Positions 1 to 7,921 of a stretch of DNA of 38,996 nt are shown piece by piece. The stretch covers positions 5,028 to 44,023 of the forward strand of contig NZ_MRBY01000034.1 of assembly GCF_001904615.1 (NCBI RefSeq). The letters run 5' to 3'. Within the stretch, counting starts at the first letter, position 1. Each line of letters starts with the position of its first letter. The notes under the pieces were generated by a model. The model was given only the letters and a program-made list of their open reading frames with translations, was not told the origin of the DNA and searched no databases. The position numbers were made by a program, and so were the translations under genes. The DNA is from [Limnothrix rosea] IAM M-220 (GTDB taxonomy: Bacteria; Cyanobacteriota; Cyanobacteriia; Cyanobacteriales; MRBY01).

Positions 1-35
1 TGGCTACATTCTTATCCATAACTGACGTTAAATTA

Positions 36-989
36 TTAAACCAACGCCAGTTCTCCAACAACATCGAGACGCTTATAGGGACTGAGGGATAAAAATTGCT
101 CAGAAAGTGTATCGGAAACCGCTGGCGAAATCCAACCGAGACGAGTAAGGAGGTATAACGCCACGGCGTACTTTGCCCGCTTCGCGCCGTCTTGAACCTT
201 AATGGCTAAGCCTAAACCTTCGCCCACGCGACCGATACATTGAATACCCTCTGCACCGGATTTACTAACGATTTCCCCCTCAGACAGGCGCATTAGCTCC
301 GTATCAAAGCCCCCTTTGCCAGCGACCATTGTGGGGTGATAGGTCATCGCTCTCACGACCCGTTCTACATCAAGGCGATCGCCGGATGCGAGGTGAGCAT
401 AAAGCGTTGCCATCTGGCGCAGCTGCATCAGATAAGTGGGCACACCACAGTCATCCTTCGCCGCAATAAACTCTTGGGGCGGCATTTTCAAAAGTTCCGC
501 CACCTTATTCAAAATCAACTCTTGCACCGGATGATTTTTTTCCATGTAGCTACTCAAGCTCCAATTGCAATGCTTACAAGTGAGCAACATCCCGGCGTGC
601 TTACCAGAACAGTTGTGTTCTAGGGCGCTATCTTTGCCGTGGGGAATCGGACACTGTAAAACCTGAGATTCGAGATCCGCTTGCCATAAAATGCGAAAAA
701 CTTGGCGAGCATGCTCCTTTGTACCCTTGTGAGAACTGCAAATCACGGCCAAGTCCTTATCGGTTAGCTTGTAATGCTCGATACTCCCTGTGCCAACCAC
801 TGCAAGGGCTTGGAATGGTTTAAGGGCAGAGCGGATAAAGGCAGAGCTTTCGCCATCACCTGCGACTGAGAGCACGCGACCCTTCGTATCACACACCACC
901 GCTTCGGCAAGGTGTGTCGATTCCTTGAGACCCTCCCGTAGCAGACTGATTTCAAGTTTCGGAGATTTTATGCGATTGCCTCTGGACAT
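36..989 (-). CDS. L-asparaginase, ReAV-type (asparaginase II family)
   Basis: This 317-residue protein matches the PF06089 asparaginase family, which hydrolyses L-asparagine to aspartate and ammonia in the cytoplasm. It is unrelated to the E. coli AnsA/AnsB fold. Visible motifs are SSHKGT near residue 85, giving the Ser-x-x-Lys catalytic pair (S85, K88), CSGKHAG with C127 and K130, and DDCGVPTY with C181. The last three match the Cys-Lys-Cys zinc ligands known from Rhizobium etli ReAV. A conserved GGFDTELM segment follows. The length is normal for the family and no signal peptide is seen. The start is an ATG at 989. The downstream side is cut by the window start only after the stop codon, so the gene is complete. 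The Ycf36-like gene lies 49 bp upstream on the same strand and could be cotranscribed. Confidence 0.9.
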   Translation of the reverse strand: MSRGNRIKSPKLEISLLREGLKESTHLAEAVVCDTKGRVLSVAGDGESSAFIRSALKPFQALAVVGTGSIEHYKLTDKDLAVICSSHKGTKEHARQVFRILWQADLESQVLQCPIPHGKDSALEHNCSGKHAGMLLTCKHCNWSLSSYMEKNHPVQELILNKVAELLKMPPQEFIAAKDDCGVPTYLMQLRQMATLYAHLASGDRLDVERVVRAMTYHPTMVAGKGGFDTELMRLSEGEIVSKSGAEGIQCIGRVGEGLGLAIKVQDGAKRAKYAVALYLLTRLGWISPAVSDTLSEQFLSLSPYKRLDVVGELALV

Positions 990-1038
990 AATGTTTTGGG
1001 ATGTGAGGTGAACTGAAAAACGATAGGGAGAAGTGAAA

Positions 1039-1539
1039 TTAGAGTAAAAATAACGCCGTTAAACAAGCCGCTGCGATCGCCAGAACAATTAGACTCGTTT
1101 GCAAAATCCGCTGGAGAATGGGCGCAATCTCGTAGGACACAATCAAGCGATCCCGTTGTAGAACCGAAGCTGGTTTCCGCCAAATTTGGCCGTCGTACCA
1201 GCCAGACTCTTCATAGAAAAGATTTTCCGTGTGGAGGCGATCGCGAATATAACGCCAACCCAAGTATAAACGTACTAATACCAAGCCAAGTAAAAACATA
1301 CCACCGAGGCTGGCACTAAGAACGAGCTTCGTTGGATAACGATCTAGGGGAAAACTTGCCCAAGCAATAGGAGTCACAATTAAAGTCGCCCACAGCCAAA
1401 TCCAAGCAACCTTACGAATATAGATCAACATTTCGCTTGTGCCCCAGCTAAAAAACCAAGACTCCTTCAGTTGGCTATATTCATTTAGAGGCTGTTGCTC
1501 ATCGGGAACAGGGCAAAAAGTTGTTTGAAAATCGTTCAT
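1039..1539 (-). CDS. Ycf36-like (CGLD27/DUF1230) membrane protein
   Basis: This 166-residue protein starts with the CPVPDEQQPLNEY signature typical of the Ycf36/CGLD27 (DUF1230) family, found in cyanobacteria, red algal plastid genomes and plant nuclei. Two hydrophobic segments lie near residues 45-65 and 75-95. A third at the C-terminus (about 145-166) ends the protein without a tail. A soluble stretch with EESGWYDGQIW separates them, and that WYDGQ(I/E)W motif is also characteristic. The plant homologue has been linked to plastid iron/copper homeostasis; here the function is unknown. The ATG at 1539 gives the family N-terminus directly. The gene faces away from the DUF2997-Ycf35 cluster across a 391-bp gap. 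Confidence 0.8.
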   Translation of the reverse strand: MNDFQTTFCPVPDEQQPLNEYSQLKESWFFSWGTSEMLIYIRKVAWIWLWATLIVTPIAWASFPLDRYPTKLVLSASLGGMFLLGLVLVRLYLGWRYIRDRLHTENLFYEESGWYDGQIWRKPASVLQRDRLIVSYEIAPILQRILQTSLIVLAIAAACLTALFLL

Positions 1540-1930
1540 GGATGGCGGCGCTGAAAAGAAAAACCTTTTTGTGACAGTGTAACTTTTTTTATACTTGTGG
1601 GGGATTACAGAGCATTAAGTCAAAAAAAATCTGAGGCGATCGCCACCATGGCAGTTTTTTGGCATTTCATTTAACCCCATCAACACCGGCTTTATCGTTA
1701 GTGGTAAAGCGATTTTTAGGCAACATAGCCAGAAATTCAGAGTCACACCCAAACTTTTTCTTAAGAAAAGCAAGAAATTTTACGATTTTCTTAAGTAGGC
1801 TACCCTCAAATTATCTAGATTTGTTAAACTGCTACAAATGCAATTGCATAGGCGTAAATGGAGAATTACCGAACTAATCAGTCGATAATTCCCTATACCT
1901 TTACACCCTGCGGATGAGGAGAATCAGTCC
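1540..1930. other. Divergent intergenic region
   Basis: This 391-bp gap separates the leftward Ycf36-like gene from the rightward DUF2997 gene and should carry both promoters. It holds one HIP1 site near 1636, poly-T/A runs near 1565-1630, and a GAGGA ribosome-binding site at about 1916-1920 that supports the DUF2997 start. A 72-codon open frame inside it has no ribosome-binding site or recognisable motif and is not called. Confidence 0.5.
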
Positions 1931-2143
1931 ATGAACATGGAGACATTAGAATTCATCATCTACCCCGACGGTCGAGTCAAAGAGAAAGTCACGGGTATCG
2001 TCGGCGCTTCGTGTCAAGAGGTTACTGCTGCAATTGAAAAAGAGTTGGGCATCGTAATGTCCACCGAAAAAACATCTGACTATTATGCCCAGTCGGTTGA
2101 ACAGTCCGCTGAAACAACCAATTCTGTGCAAAGTAGTTGGTAA
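1931..2143 (+). CDS. DUF2997 family small protein
   Basis: This 70-residue protein begins METLEFIIYPDGRV, a hallmark of the DUF2997 family. The family pattern is I-x-x-x-I-x-P-D-G-x-V followed by a conserved G(S/A)SC segment, here GASCQEVTAAIEKELG near residues 25-41. The cysteine in that segment is present (about C28). The C-terminal 20 residues are Ser/Glu-rich and probably flexible. DUF2997 genes typically sit next to DUF1257/Ycf35 genes in cyanobacteria, and that holds here: Ycf35 starts 59 bp downstream. The biochemical function is unknown. The ATG at 1931 follows a GAGGA site at good spacing; an in-frame ATG two codons later is an alternative. Confidence 0.8.
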   Translation: MNMETLEFIIYPDGRVKEKVTGIVGASCQEVTAAIEKELGIVMSTEKTSDYYAQSVEQSAETTNSVQSSW

Positions 2144-2202
2144 TTTTTTTTATTTCAACAATAAAAAATAATCTTTAACTCAAATCAACCCGTAAAAAGC
2201 CT

Positions 2203-2586
2203 ATGTCTCACTTCAGCAACATCAAAACCAAAATCCGTAATCTGTCTTCCCTAAAAGCAGCTCTTAAGGGCATGGACATTGACTGGAAAGAAGGCCCAAC
2301 ACCCGTCCGCGGTTACCAGGGACAAACCCAAACCGCTGAAGTGGTCATCGAGCAAGACAATGCCTATGACATCGGCTTTAGCTGGAATGGCAGCGAGTAC
2401 GAGCTCGTCGCTGATTTACAGTACTGGCAACAGCCCCTTACGGTAGATGGTTTTCTCAATCGCCTCACCCAAGGCTATGCTCTGCACACCATTCTCGATG
2501 AAACCAATAAGCAAGGCTTTCAAGTGAGCGAGCAACAGAAAAACGAAGATGGCTCTATTCGTCTTGTGGTTCAGCGTTGGAGCTAG
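2203..2586 (+). CDS. ycf35: Ycf35 (DUF1257) protein
   Basis: This 127-residue protein opens MSHFSNIKTKIRNL, the recognisable N-terminus of Ycf35/DUF1257, conserved in cyanobacteria and in red algal plastids. Other family features are the VRGYQGQ and ADLQYW segments, the latter at about residues 66-74, and a C-terminal ending in VVQRWS. It has no membrane segment or signal peptide and no assigned reaction. It sits between DUF2997 and a 4Fe-4S ferredoxin gene that begins three bases after its stop codon. This strongly suggests one transcript and a shared process, probably one needing electrons. That role is inferred from gene order only. Confidence 0.88.
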   Translation: MSHFSNIKTKIRNLSSLKAALKGMDIDWKEGPTPVRGYQGQTQTAEVVIEQDNAYDIGFSWNGSEYELVADLQYWQQPLTVDGFLNRLTQGYALHTILDETNKQGFQVSEQQKNEDGSIRLVVQRWS

Positions 2587-2589
2587 GTT

Positions 2590-3015
2590 ATGACCTTTGA
2601 TCCTGCCCCCCAGCGTTCTGGTCAAGAGCCAGAGTTGGGGGGATTTCTGAGAAATAATGATGAGCGGTCTGGTTTTGAGCCAGAGCTTGGTGGTTTTTTA
2701 CGCCAAAAAGGTGTTTATGTTGATGAAACAACCTGCATTGGCTGTAAGCATTGTGCCCATACGGCTCCTAATACTTTCTATATAGAGGAAGAGCATGGTC
2801 GGGCTAGGGTTTTTCGTCAAGATGGTGATGCTGAGGATATCATCCAAGAAGCTGCGGACACTTGTCCGGTAGATTGTATCCATTGGCTGGATTACACCGT
2901 CGTGCAAGAGAAAGAGACGGCAAGGAAGTATCAGGTTGTGCGTCCCCTAGGATTGCCTCAGGAAGGGGCAAGTCAGGGTAGTTTGCATAATCAGTCATCG
3001 ACGAAATTTCCTTAG
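2590..3015 (+). CDS. 4Fe-4S ferredoxin with duplicated N-terminal motif
   Basis: This 141-residue protein carries a single 4Fe-4S ferredoxin domain at about residues 42-100. The likely ligands are C49, C52, C55 (CIGCKHC) and C92 (CPVDC), with an extra cysteine at C96. Ahead of it the 13-residue motif RSGxEPELGGFLR occurs twice, at residues 9-21 and 26-38, a 17-residue period. The C-terminal 40 residues are low in complexity. It is a soluble electron carrier and its partners are unknown. The start lies three bases after the ycf35 stop, so translation is probably coupled; no strong separate ribosome-binding site is visible. The repeat suggests a docking or linker element rather than part of the cluster fold. 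Confidence 0.88.
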   Translation: MTFDPAPQRSGQEPELGGFLRNNDERSGFEPELGGFLRQKGVYVDETTCIGCKHCAHTAPNTFYIEEEHGRARVFRQDGDAEDIIQEAADTCPVDCIHWLDYTVVQEKETARKYQVVRPLGLPQEGASQGSLHNQSSTKFP

Positions 3016-3112
3016 GATCTGAAGGCGAATGCAGCTAATGGTGTGATATTGGTTGCAAAGTTGTTGGGGGTTAATGAGGGGCGATCGCCGCCTGATTTTT
3101 TAGATTAATTGT

Positions 3113-3592
3113 CTAGGGGGCTGATGGCAGTTCCTTCTCTTTGTCTTGACAATAGTTATTTAGGGATTCACCCGTGGTTTTCTCAAGTTGTCCGGCTGTT
3201 TGGGCGCGTGCTTGGGCGGCCATGGCTTTTTCTAGATCTTTTTTTTGCCAAGCTTCAACCATGGTGTAGGTGGCTTGGGCTTGTTCGTTATAGATATCGC
3301 TCACTTGGGTCTGGTAATTTTGAAGTATGGAATCATCGATATTGACGTTGGCGATCGCCTCGGAGCCTTTACTAAGGATGTCAGCTGCTTGGAGCCAGAT
3401 ATCTAGATTTGGTTCTTCGCCCTCGGCCATTTGTTCTGATTGAGTAATGGTTTGGGCTTCGATGACAACGTTATTGATAGTTTCGAGTAGCTCCTGGCAT
3501 TCATAGACGACAGGGTCAATCCTTTGGCAAGCCATAAGGGCGAATAGGCTAAAGGTAGAGCAGCAGGAAAGGGAAAGGTGGCGTAGGGTCAC
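3113..3592 (-). CDS. Putative lipoprotein, unknown function
   Basis: The product is not recognised. Read from a GTG at 3592 it is about 159 residues. It begins with a basic N-terminus and a hydrophobic stretch ending LFALMAC, a plausible lipobox, so an outer-surface or periplasmic lipoprotein is likely. The mature part is helical and rich in Gln, Glu and Ala, with several Asn-x-Ile heptad-like stretches, suggesting a small coiled-coil or helical bundle. The frame stays open to an upstream ATG at 3667, but that longer version would put 25 extra residues before the signal and overlap the methyltransferase start, so the shorter form is preferred. No strong ribosome-binding site marks either start. 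Confidence 0.6.
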   Translation of the reverse strand: MTLRHLSLSCCSTFSLFALMACQRIDPVVYECQELLETINNVVIEAQTITQSEQMAEGEEPNLDIWLQAADILSKGSEAIANVNIDDSILQNYQTQVSDIYNEQAQATYTMVEAWQKKDLEKAMAAQARAQTAGQLEKTTGESLNNYCQDKEKELPSAP

Positions 3593-3665
3593 AGAAATAA
3601 TTCGGCAAAGGAGTCTTGGGTAGTGTACAAAATTGACAGCGCTCTTTGTGTTTGGACATAAGCTC

Positions 3666-4331
3666 ATGGCAATTGTACGTATTTTAGAACCGGAAGTGAT
3701 GGATGATCCTGCCGAGGCGATCGCCTACGATGCGATGGATTTTTCCGATGTTAACCAAGATTTTGCCAACCTCGTTGTGCAGACCTATGGTGGCGAAACG
3801 GCAAAGGTTTTAGATTTAGGGACAGGCACTGCAAGAATTCCGATTTTTGTGGCTCAGCAGCGCCCCCAGTGGCAAATTATTGCAACTGATTTAGCGCCAT
3901 CAATGTTAGCGGTCGGCCAAAAAAATATTGAAGCGGCTAATGTCACCGGGCAAATTCAGCTACAGCTTGCAGACTCGAAGCAGTTACCGTTCGGCGATCG
4001 CACCTTTGACGTGATTATGTCCAATAGCTTAATTCATCATTTGCCAGATCCGCTGCCCTGTTTTCAGGAAATGCGACGATTATTAAAACCCCAAGGCGTT
4101 ATTATTTTGCGGGATTTATTTCGTCCCACCAGTGTCGCCAAAATTGATGACATTATCGCCGGCGTTGACGACGCAGATTTTGATCCACACCAACTAAAGT
4201 TATTTCGAGACTCGTTATTTGCCGCCTTTACCGTTGAAGAAATTCAGGCGATCGCCGACCAAACAGGGTTAGCCACAGCCAAAGTCGAACAAACCTCTGA
4301 GCGCCATTGGACATTAGTGTTTGTAGATTAA
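3666..4331 (+). CDS. Class I SAM-dependent methyltransferase
   Basis: This 221-residue protein has the class I methyltransferase order. Motif I is VLDLGTGTARIPI (about residues 44-56), the acidic residue after beta-2 is in IIATDLAPSM, and motif IV-like VIMSNSLIHHLPDPL leads to LLKPQGVIILRDL. This is the Methyltransf_11/25 type and would transfer a methyl group from S-adenosylmethionine to an unidentified small molecule. There is no membrane segment. The frame is open from a TTG at 3633, but the ATG at 3666 is preferred because the earlier start adds residues without family resemblance and overlaps the divergent lipoprotein region. It converges on the DUF697 gene with only 11 bp between stop codons. 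Confidence 0.85.
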   Translation: MAIVRILEPEVMDDPAEAIAYDAMDFSDVNQDFANLVVQTYGGETAKVLDLGTGTARIPIFVAQQRPQWQIIATDLAPSMLAVGQKNIEAANVTGQIQLQLADSKQLPFGDRTFDVIMSNSLIHHLPDPLPCFQEMRRLLKPQGVIILRDLFRPTSVAKIDDIIAGVDDADFDPHQLKLFRDSLFAAFTVEEIQAIADQTGLATAKVEQTSERHWTLVFVD

Positions 4332-4342
4332 TTGGGTGAAGT

Positions 4343-4906
4343 TTAAATGCGCGAGAGTAATTCCGCCTTTTTTGTTTGAAACTCTTCCTCTGTGAGAACG
4401 CCCTGTTCCTTGAGCTGGCCTAGTTTTTCAAGGGTTTGGTAAATATCTGCCGCCTTGTCACCCTCTTCCTTTTCGAGGTCTGAAACATAGCCTTTTCCTT
4501 TTTCGAAAGCACTATCATAGGCTGATTTTACTTTTTCTTCGACAAAATCAGAGAGGGAACCGCCCGTCTCAAAATGATTAATCACCACTTGCCCCACCGC
4601 GTAGGTGGAAGCACCAGAGGTGATGGACATGGACGCACCGCCGATCACCGACCCAATTCCCGGAATCGCCTTAATAAAACTAGCGCCTAAACGAGCTAAG
4701 GTCGTCCCCGTTAGCGCTGAGACAAAGGTTTTGCCCATACTGCGCGAGTAGTTAACACCATAGAGTTGGGCGAGCTGCTGGATCATTTCTAATTGAATGG
4801 CTGTTACAGCCGCAAAATCTACTAGGGGAATGGGAATCAGACCACCGCCCATCGCCCAGATAACGTGGGATTTAATGATGGCCGTTGCCTCGGTTTTGTT
4901 ACTCAT
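4343..4906 (-). CDS. DUF697-type membrane protein with SHOCT tail
   Basis: This 187-residue protein resembles the DUF697/YcjF-like family. Residues about 10-60 contain the IIKSHVIWAMGGGLIPIPLVDF segment (split here: IIKSHVIWAMGGG then LIPIPLVDF) that is conserved in these proteins. Further glycine-rich hydrophobic stretches follow around 65-110. The last 28 residues, LGQLKEQGVLTEEEFQTKK and onward, are a textbook SHOCT (short C-terminal) module, usually involved in oligomerisation. DUF697 domains are often fused to or associated with Era-like GTPases, but no GTPase gene is visible next to this one. The ATG at 4906 is the only sensible start. Confidence 0.78.
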   Translation of the reverse strand: MSNKTEATAIIKSHVIWAMGGGLIPIPLVDFAAVTAIQLEMIQQLAQLYGVNYSRSMGKTFVSALTGTTLARLGASFIKAIPGIGSVIGGASMSITSGASTYAVGQVVINHFETGGSLSDFVEEKVKSAYDSAFEKGKGYVSDLEKEEGDKAADIYQTLEKLGQLKEQGVLTEEEFQTKKAELLSRI

Positions 4907-4998
4907 GGCTAGATCTCTACTCGTGCTTAAGGGTCTTTAGTTCCATGGTAGTCAGCAAAAAATTGCTTTTAGAAAAGTCTTAATTTTTGGTTGTATTT

Positions 4999-5034
4999 AT
5001 ATCTGTTTGAATATCTGTTCGAATATCTGTTTGC
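4999..5034. repeat. 12-bp tandem repeat, three copies
   Basis: Three head-to-tail copies of a 12-mer lie at 4999-5010, 5011-5022 and 5023-5034, of the form ATATCTGTTTGA with one or two substitutions. They lie in the 307-bp non-coding gap 4907-5213. Just downstream is a 19-bp direct repeat, AATAAAGGCGATCGCCCTA, at 5037-5055 and 5103-5121, centred on HIP1 sites. No gene is visible in the gap. Confidence 0.75.
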
Positions 5035-5213
5035 CCAATAAAGGCGATCGCCCTACCCTCCTAACAGAGTGTTCAAGCCGAATGGCTTATTGAAGAAAAT
5101 CAAATAAAGGCGATCGCCCTAGGGTGATGGTTCGGTTGTCTACATTGCAGAATGCTTTTAAATATGCCTAGGATAAAAAGGCGTAACATTAAAATCTTTA
5201 CCTGTATTTAGTG

Positions 5214-5351
5214 ATGACTAAGGCACAAACAAAGCAATCACAATCCCAGCAATCTGAAGAACAAGAAAAAATCCTCTGCCCCCATTGCAAGCGCACGGCA
5301 ACAAATGGCATTAAATGCAAGGGCATCTGTGTTGCAGATGATGATTACTAA
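5214..5351 (+). CDS. Small zinc-ribbon protein (45 aa)
   Basis: A 45-codon frame encodes a Gln/Ser/Lys-rich N-terminus of about 18 residues. A compact four-cysteine unit follows: CPHC at residues 22-25, then C35 and C39 in CKGIC, ending VADDDY. The C-x2-C ... C-x3-C spacing, with an H in the first knuckle, suggests a single zinc ribbon or metal-binding knuckle. The acidic aromatic terminus looks deliberate rather than random. The ATG at 5214 is directly preceded by a GTG that could also start translation. It is too short for most gene callers. The function is unknown; nucleic-acid or protein binding is an inference from the zinc-ribbon look only. Confidence 0.65.
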   Translation: MTKAQTKQSQSQQSEEQEKILCPHCKRTATNGIKCKGICVADDDY

Positions 5352-5415
5352 TAGAAATTATTGATGCTAGTTGTGCCTAACTAGTGCACTTTTTGTTTGG
5401 ATATTTTCGATTTAC

Positions 5416-5736
5416 TTAGACAAAAAAGAGGGCAATATTAAGCATAATCAAGACCCCTAATAAGGTCAGGTTAATTTGAATTTCCCTGCGACTTTCCGTG
5501 ATTTTATTCCCTAATATTTTTTTCGTTTTATCTTTGAGATAGCGTTGAAGAAAAAAAGGTAGCCGATCAAAGTACTTTTTGTACTTTAAAATCGAAACCA
5601 CCACATTGAAAACATTAAATAAAGTAATGCCAAGCATTGCCCAGCGGTACAGGCTATAAAAATTTAGATTGCCATCAAAAGATAATAGAATCTGTGGAAA
5701 AAAATTGGTGATTTCAATAGAGGTTGGCATTTCCAT
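5416..5736 (-). CDS. Small membrane protein, unknown function
   Basis: The product is not recognised. It has about 106 residues with two hydrophobic segments: residues about 28-48 (RWAMLGITLFNVFNVVVSI) and the C-terminal LLGVLIMLNIALFFV. Between them is a strongly basic loop rich in Lys and Arg, likely cytoplasmic. The annotated ATG at 5736 follows an in-frame TTG at 5739; a third possible start is the ATG at 5730. It is convergent with the zinc-ribbon gene and stands alone. Codon use is A+T rich compared with its neighbours. Confidence 0.55.
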   Translation of the reverse strand: MEMPTSIEITNFFPQILLSFDGNLNFYSLYRWAMLGITLFNVFNVVVSILKYKKYFDRLPFFLQRYLKDKTKKILGNKITESRREIQINLTLLGVLIMLNIALFFV

Positions 5737-5889
5737 CAATGTTGACTTTCTGTGGTACTAAAGCAGATCTCAATCAATGATCAATTAACAAATCGCGTGA
5801 ACCCGCACCTATTTAGGTTCGGTTCTACAGGTTCTTTTTTTTGCGGAATGCACTTATTATCAACCTAGCTTGGTCGAGAAAACAGTTTT

Positions 5890-7290
5890 ATGAATGCAAA
5901 TTTTGAACTAGATCAGTTAGAAATCAGTAAGACGATTAGTTCTGTGCTGCGGCATGCAAATGAAGATTGTGATGACCAGCCAATTTCGGTAAATCAGCGT
6001 CGTCGCCAGTGGCGTGGGGCGATCGCCGCCCTAGAGAGATTATTACAAGATCAAGATCCCCAAAAACATTCAGCTGGCATGGTGCTCTCAAGTCCTAGCC
6101 CAATGTTCTGCGATCGCCAAATTTCGGAGCATTATCAGCAGGTTGTCTTTGCCCCCAAAAGTCTCCAAGAAGTTGCCATTAGTACGCTACAGCTAACGGG
6201 CATTGTGGAAGATTGTCCAAGTACTGCGACCCATAGCTTTTTAGAATTTCCCATTTTTGCTAACGATCCGCTGCATCAAGAACGGTTTTGTCTCGTGCTC
6301 ACGCCGCAGTTTAGTTTTGCCATGGTCTCCGCCGATGAGGGGGGCTTCCAATTTTCCTTTGACCCGGCAGTATTTAATGAATTGTGGCAAATGTTGCGCT
6401 GGCGTATGGCGCTTACACAACCCTTTCAATTTCAAACCATTCAGCAATTGTGGCGACAGTTTGCACCCGTTGCGCCGGATTATCGCTTGGTGTCACGTTT
6501 TAGTCAGTTGATGCTGCGATCGCTCCCGGATATGAATCTCGTTACGGCCACACCGAAAACCAAACCCGTTAAAGAAAAAGTATCGGTCTCCCGGGATATT
6601 CAACCTGAGTTGGAATTGTTGCAAGCCCTGACCCACGAGATTCGGACACCCCTGACAACGATTCGCACCATGACCAAGCTATTACTAAAAAAGAAAAAGC
6701 ATTTAACAGGAGATATCGTCAAGCGCATTGAAACCATTGAGCAAGAATGCAACGAGCAGATTCGTCGTATGGAGTTAATTTTCCGAGCCGCCGAACTGGA
6801 AACGCCTTCCCACTGTCGCGAAGTTCAGCTCATTCCGACTTCCCTCGAGCAAATTTTTTACAATGGTATTCCTCTGTGGCAGAAGCAAGCCCAGCGTCGC
6901 AATGTTGATTTGCAAGTGATTTTGCCCCAAACGCTTCCCCATGTGGTGAGTGACCCTGCGATGCTCGACCAAGTGCTTTCTGGCCTGATTGAAACCTTTA
7001 CTCGACGCTTGCCTTCTGGTTCTGAGGTGCAGATTCATGTGTCGACTGCTGGTAATCAGTTAAAGCTAGAGGTTCAATCCCAAGGGATTGGGCAAAAATG
7101 TCTCGAAAAGGCGATCGGACAGTTATTGATTTTCCAGCCTGAAACGGGTAGCCTGAGCCTAAATTTTAATGTTACAAAAAATCTTTTCCATGCCCTAGGT
7201 GGTAAGCTGCGCATTCGCCAGCGCCCTTCTGGGGATGATGTTTTTACGATCTTTTTACCCCTCGGCAATAATATTTCTTTAACGGTTTAA
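5890..7290 (+). CDS. Sensor histidine kinase with degenerate ATPase domain
   Basis: This 466-residue protein has a cyanobacterial-type N-terminal region (about 1-225) with no membrane segment and no PAS or GAF pattern I can name. A Pro/Lys linker precedes a clear HisKA helix at about 240-305 with the H-box ALTHEIRTPLTT and phospho-acceptor H249. The C-terminal HATPase region is atypical. The N-box reads DQVLSGLIETFTRR, lacking both usual asparagines. The G1 motif is SQGIG, with Ser in place of the adenine-contacting Asp. A GGKLRI and a final FLPL strand are still present. The protein may have weak or no kinase activity. No response regulator is adjacent. It converges on the next gene with 12 bp between stops. 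Confidence 0.82.
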   Translation: MNANFELDQLEISKTISSVLRHANEDCDDQPISVNQRRRQWRGAIAALERLLQDQDPQKHSAGMVLSSPSPMFCDRQISEHYQQVVFAPKSLQEVAISTLQLTGIVEDCPSTATHSFLEFPIFANDPLHQERFCLVLTPQFSFAMVSADEGGFQFSFDPAVFNELWQMLRWRMALTQPFQFQTIQQLWRQFAPVAPDYRLVSRFSQLMLRSLPDMNLVTATPKTKPVKEKVSVSRDIQPELELLQALTHEIRTPLTTIRTMTKLLLKKKKHLTGDIVKRIETIEQECNEQIRRMELIFRAAELETPSHCREVQLIPTSLEQIFYNGIPLWQKQAQRRNVDLQVILPQTLPHVVSDPAMLDQVLSGLIETFTRRLPSGSEVQIHVSTAGNQLKLEVQSQGIGQKCLEKAIGQLLIFQPETGSLSLNFNVTKNLFHALGGKLRIRQRPSGDDVFTIFLPLGNNISLTV

Positions 7291-7302
7291 GTCTGGCAAG
7301 CT

Positions 7303-7896
7303 CTAGAAAATATTGAGTTGTTTGGGTTCGCTGGCTGCTGCAATAATGCGATCGCAGCCGGAGTCTGGGTGCGCCCAACGGTAATGGCATTCTTTGGGAT
7401 TTCCCCAACATAGGGCAAGGTAAACTTCGTCGCGTCCGATATCAATTTCTGCCCATTCGGCCAGCTGGGCTGCAAGGTGAATTTTATCGATGGTTAGGGG
7501 ATAGGTTTCGTGATTTTTTAGCTCCCAAAACTTTAGTCCAGAGGTGATTTGCCACCAAAATTGTAGAACTTCTGCTTTGGCGTTCTGCAAAATGATTTTG
7601 TCGGATTCAATGGCAATGAGCTGTTGGTGAATTTCTGGCAGCCGGAGGTGATGTTCTCCGACAATGAGTTCGCGCCAGATAATGCCTGACACCCCTTGTT
7701 CTAGTTGGTATTTATGGATTTGTTGGGTGAAATCTTTGCAGGCAAAGACTTTGCCCGCTTGCTCTAGATCTAGAGCCATGCTGACAATGGGGACTCCTAC
7801 ACGATCTTCCGAAGATAATAATAGGCGATCGCCCCGCCATGCGGCTTTAAGTTCTTGGTCGAGAATCCGAATGAGATCTTGGGTACTGTAGGTCAT
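7303..7896 (-). CDS. Conserved hypothetical protein
   Basis: The product is not recognised. It is a 197-residue soluble protein beginning MTYSTQDLIRILDQELKAAW. Tryptophans are frequent (for example in WRGDRLLL, WWQITSGLKFW and CWGNPKECHYRW). Two Cys near the C-terminus lie in ALCWGNPKEC, and a third in SGCDRII. The stable secondary-structure pattern and normal codon use indicate a real gene. The frame is open six codons further to a TTG at 7914, but the ATG at 7896 gives a more natural N-terminus. It is seven codons downstream of the DUF4335 gene's end on the opposite side and may be read separately from it. Confidence 0.6.
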   Translation of the reverse strand: MTYSTQDLIRILDQELKAAWRGDRLLLSSEDRVGVPIVSMALDLEQAGKVFACKDFTQQIHKYQLEQGVSGIIWRELIVGEHHLRLPEIHQQLIAIESDKIILQNAKAEVLQFWWQITSGLKFWELKNHETYPLTIDKIHLAAQLAEWAEIDIGRDEVYLALCWGNPKECHYRWAHPDSGCDRIIAAASEPKQLNIF

Positions 7897-7921
7897 GACT
7901 TCCGAGCTAGTCAATGTATTT

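Noticed and set aside
1659-1877. 72-codon frame in the Ycf36-DUF2997 gap
   Set aside because: No ribosome-binding site, no motif, and it would sit in a region expected to hold two promoters.
3109-3345. Plus-strand frame opposite the lipoprotein gene
   Set aside because: It is antisense to the lipoprotein's coding sequence and starts without a ribosome-binding site.
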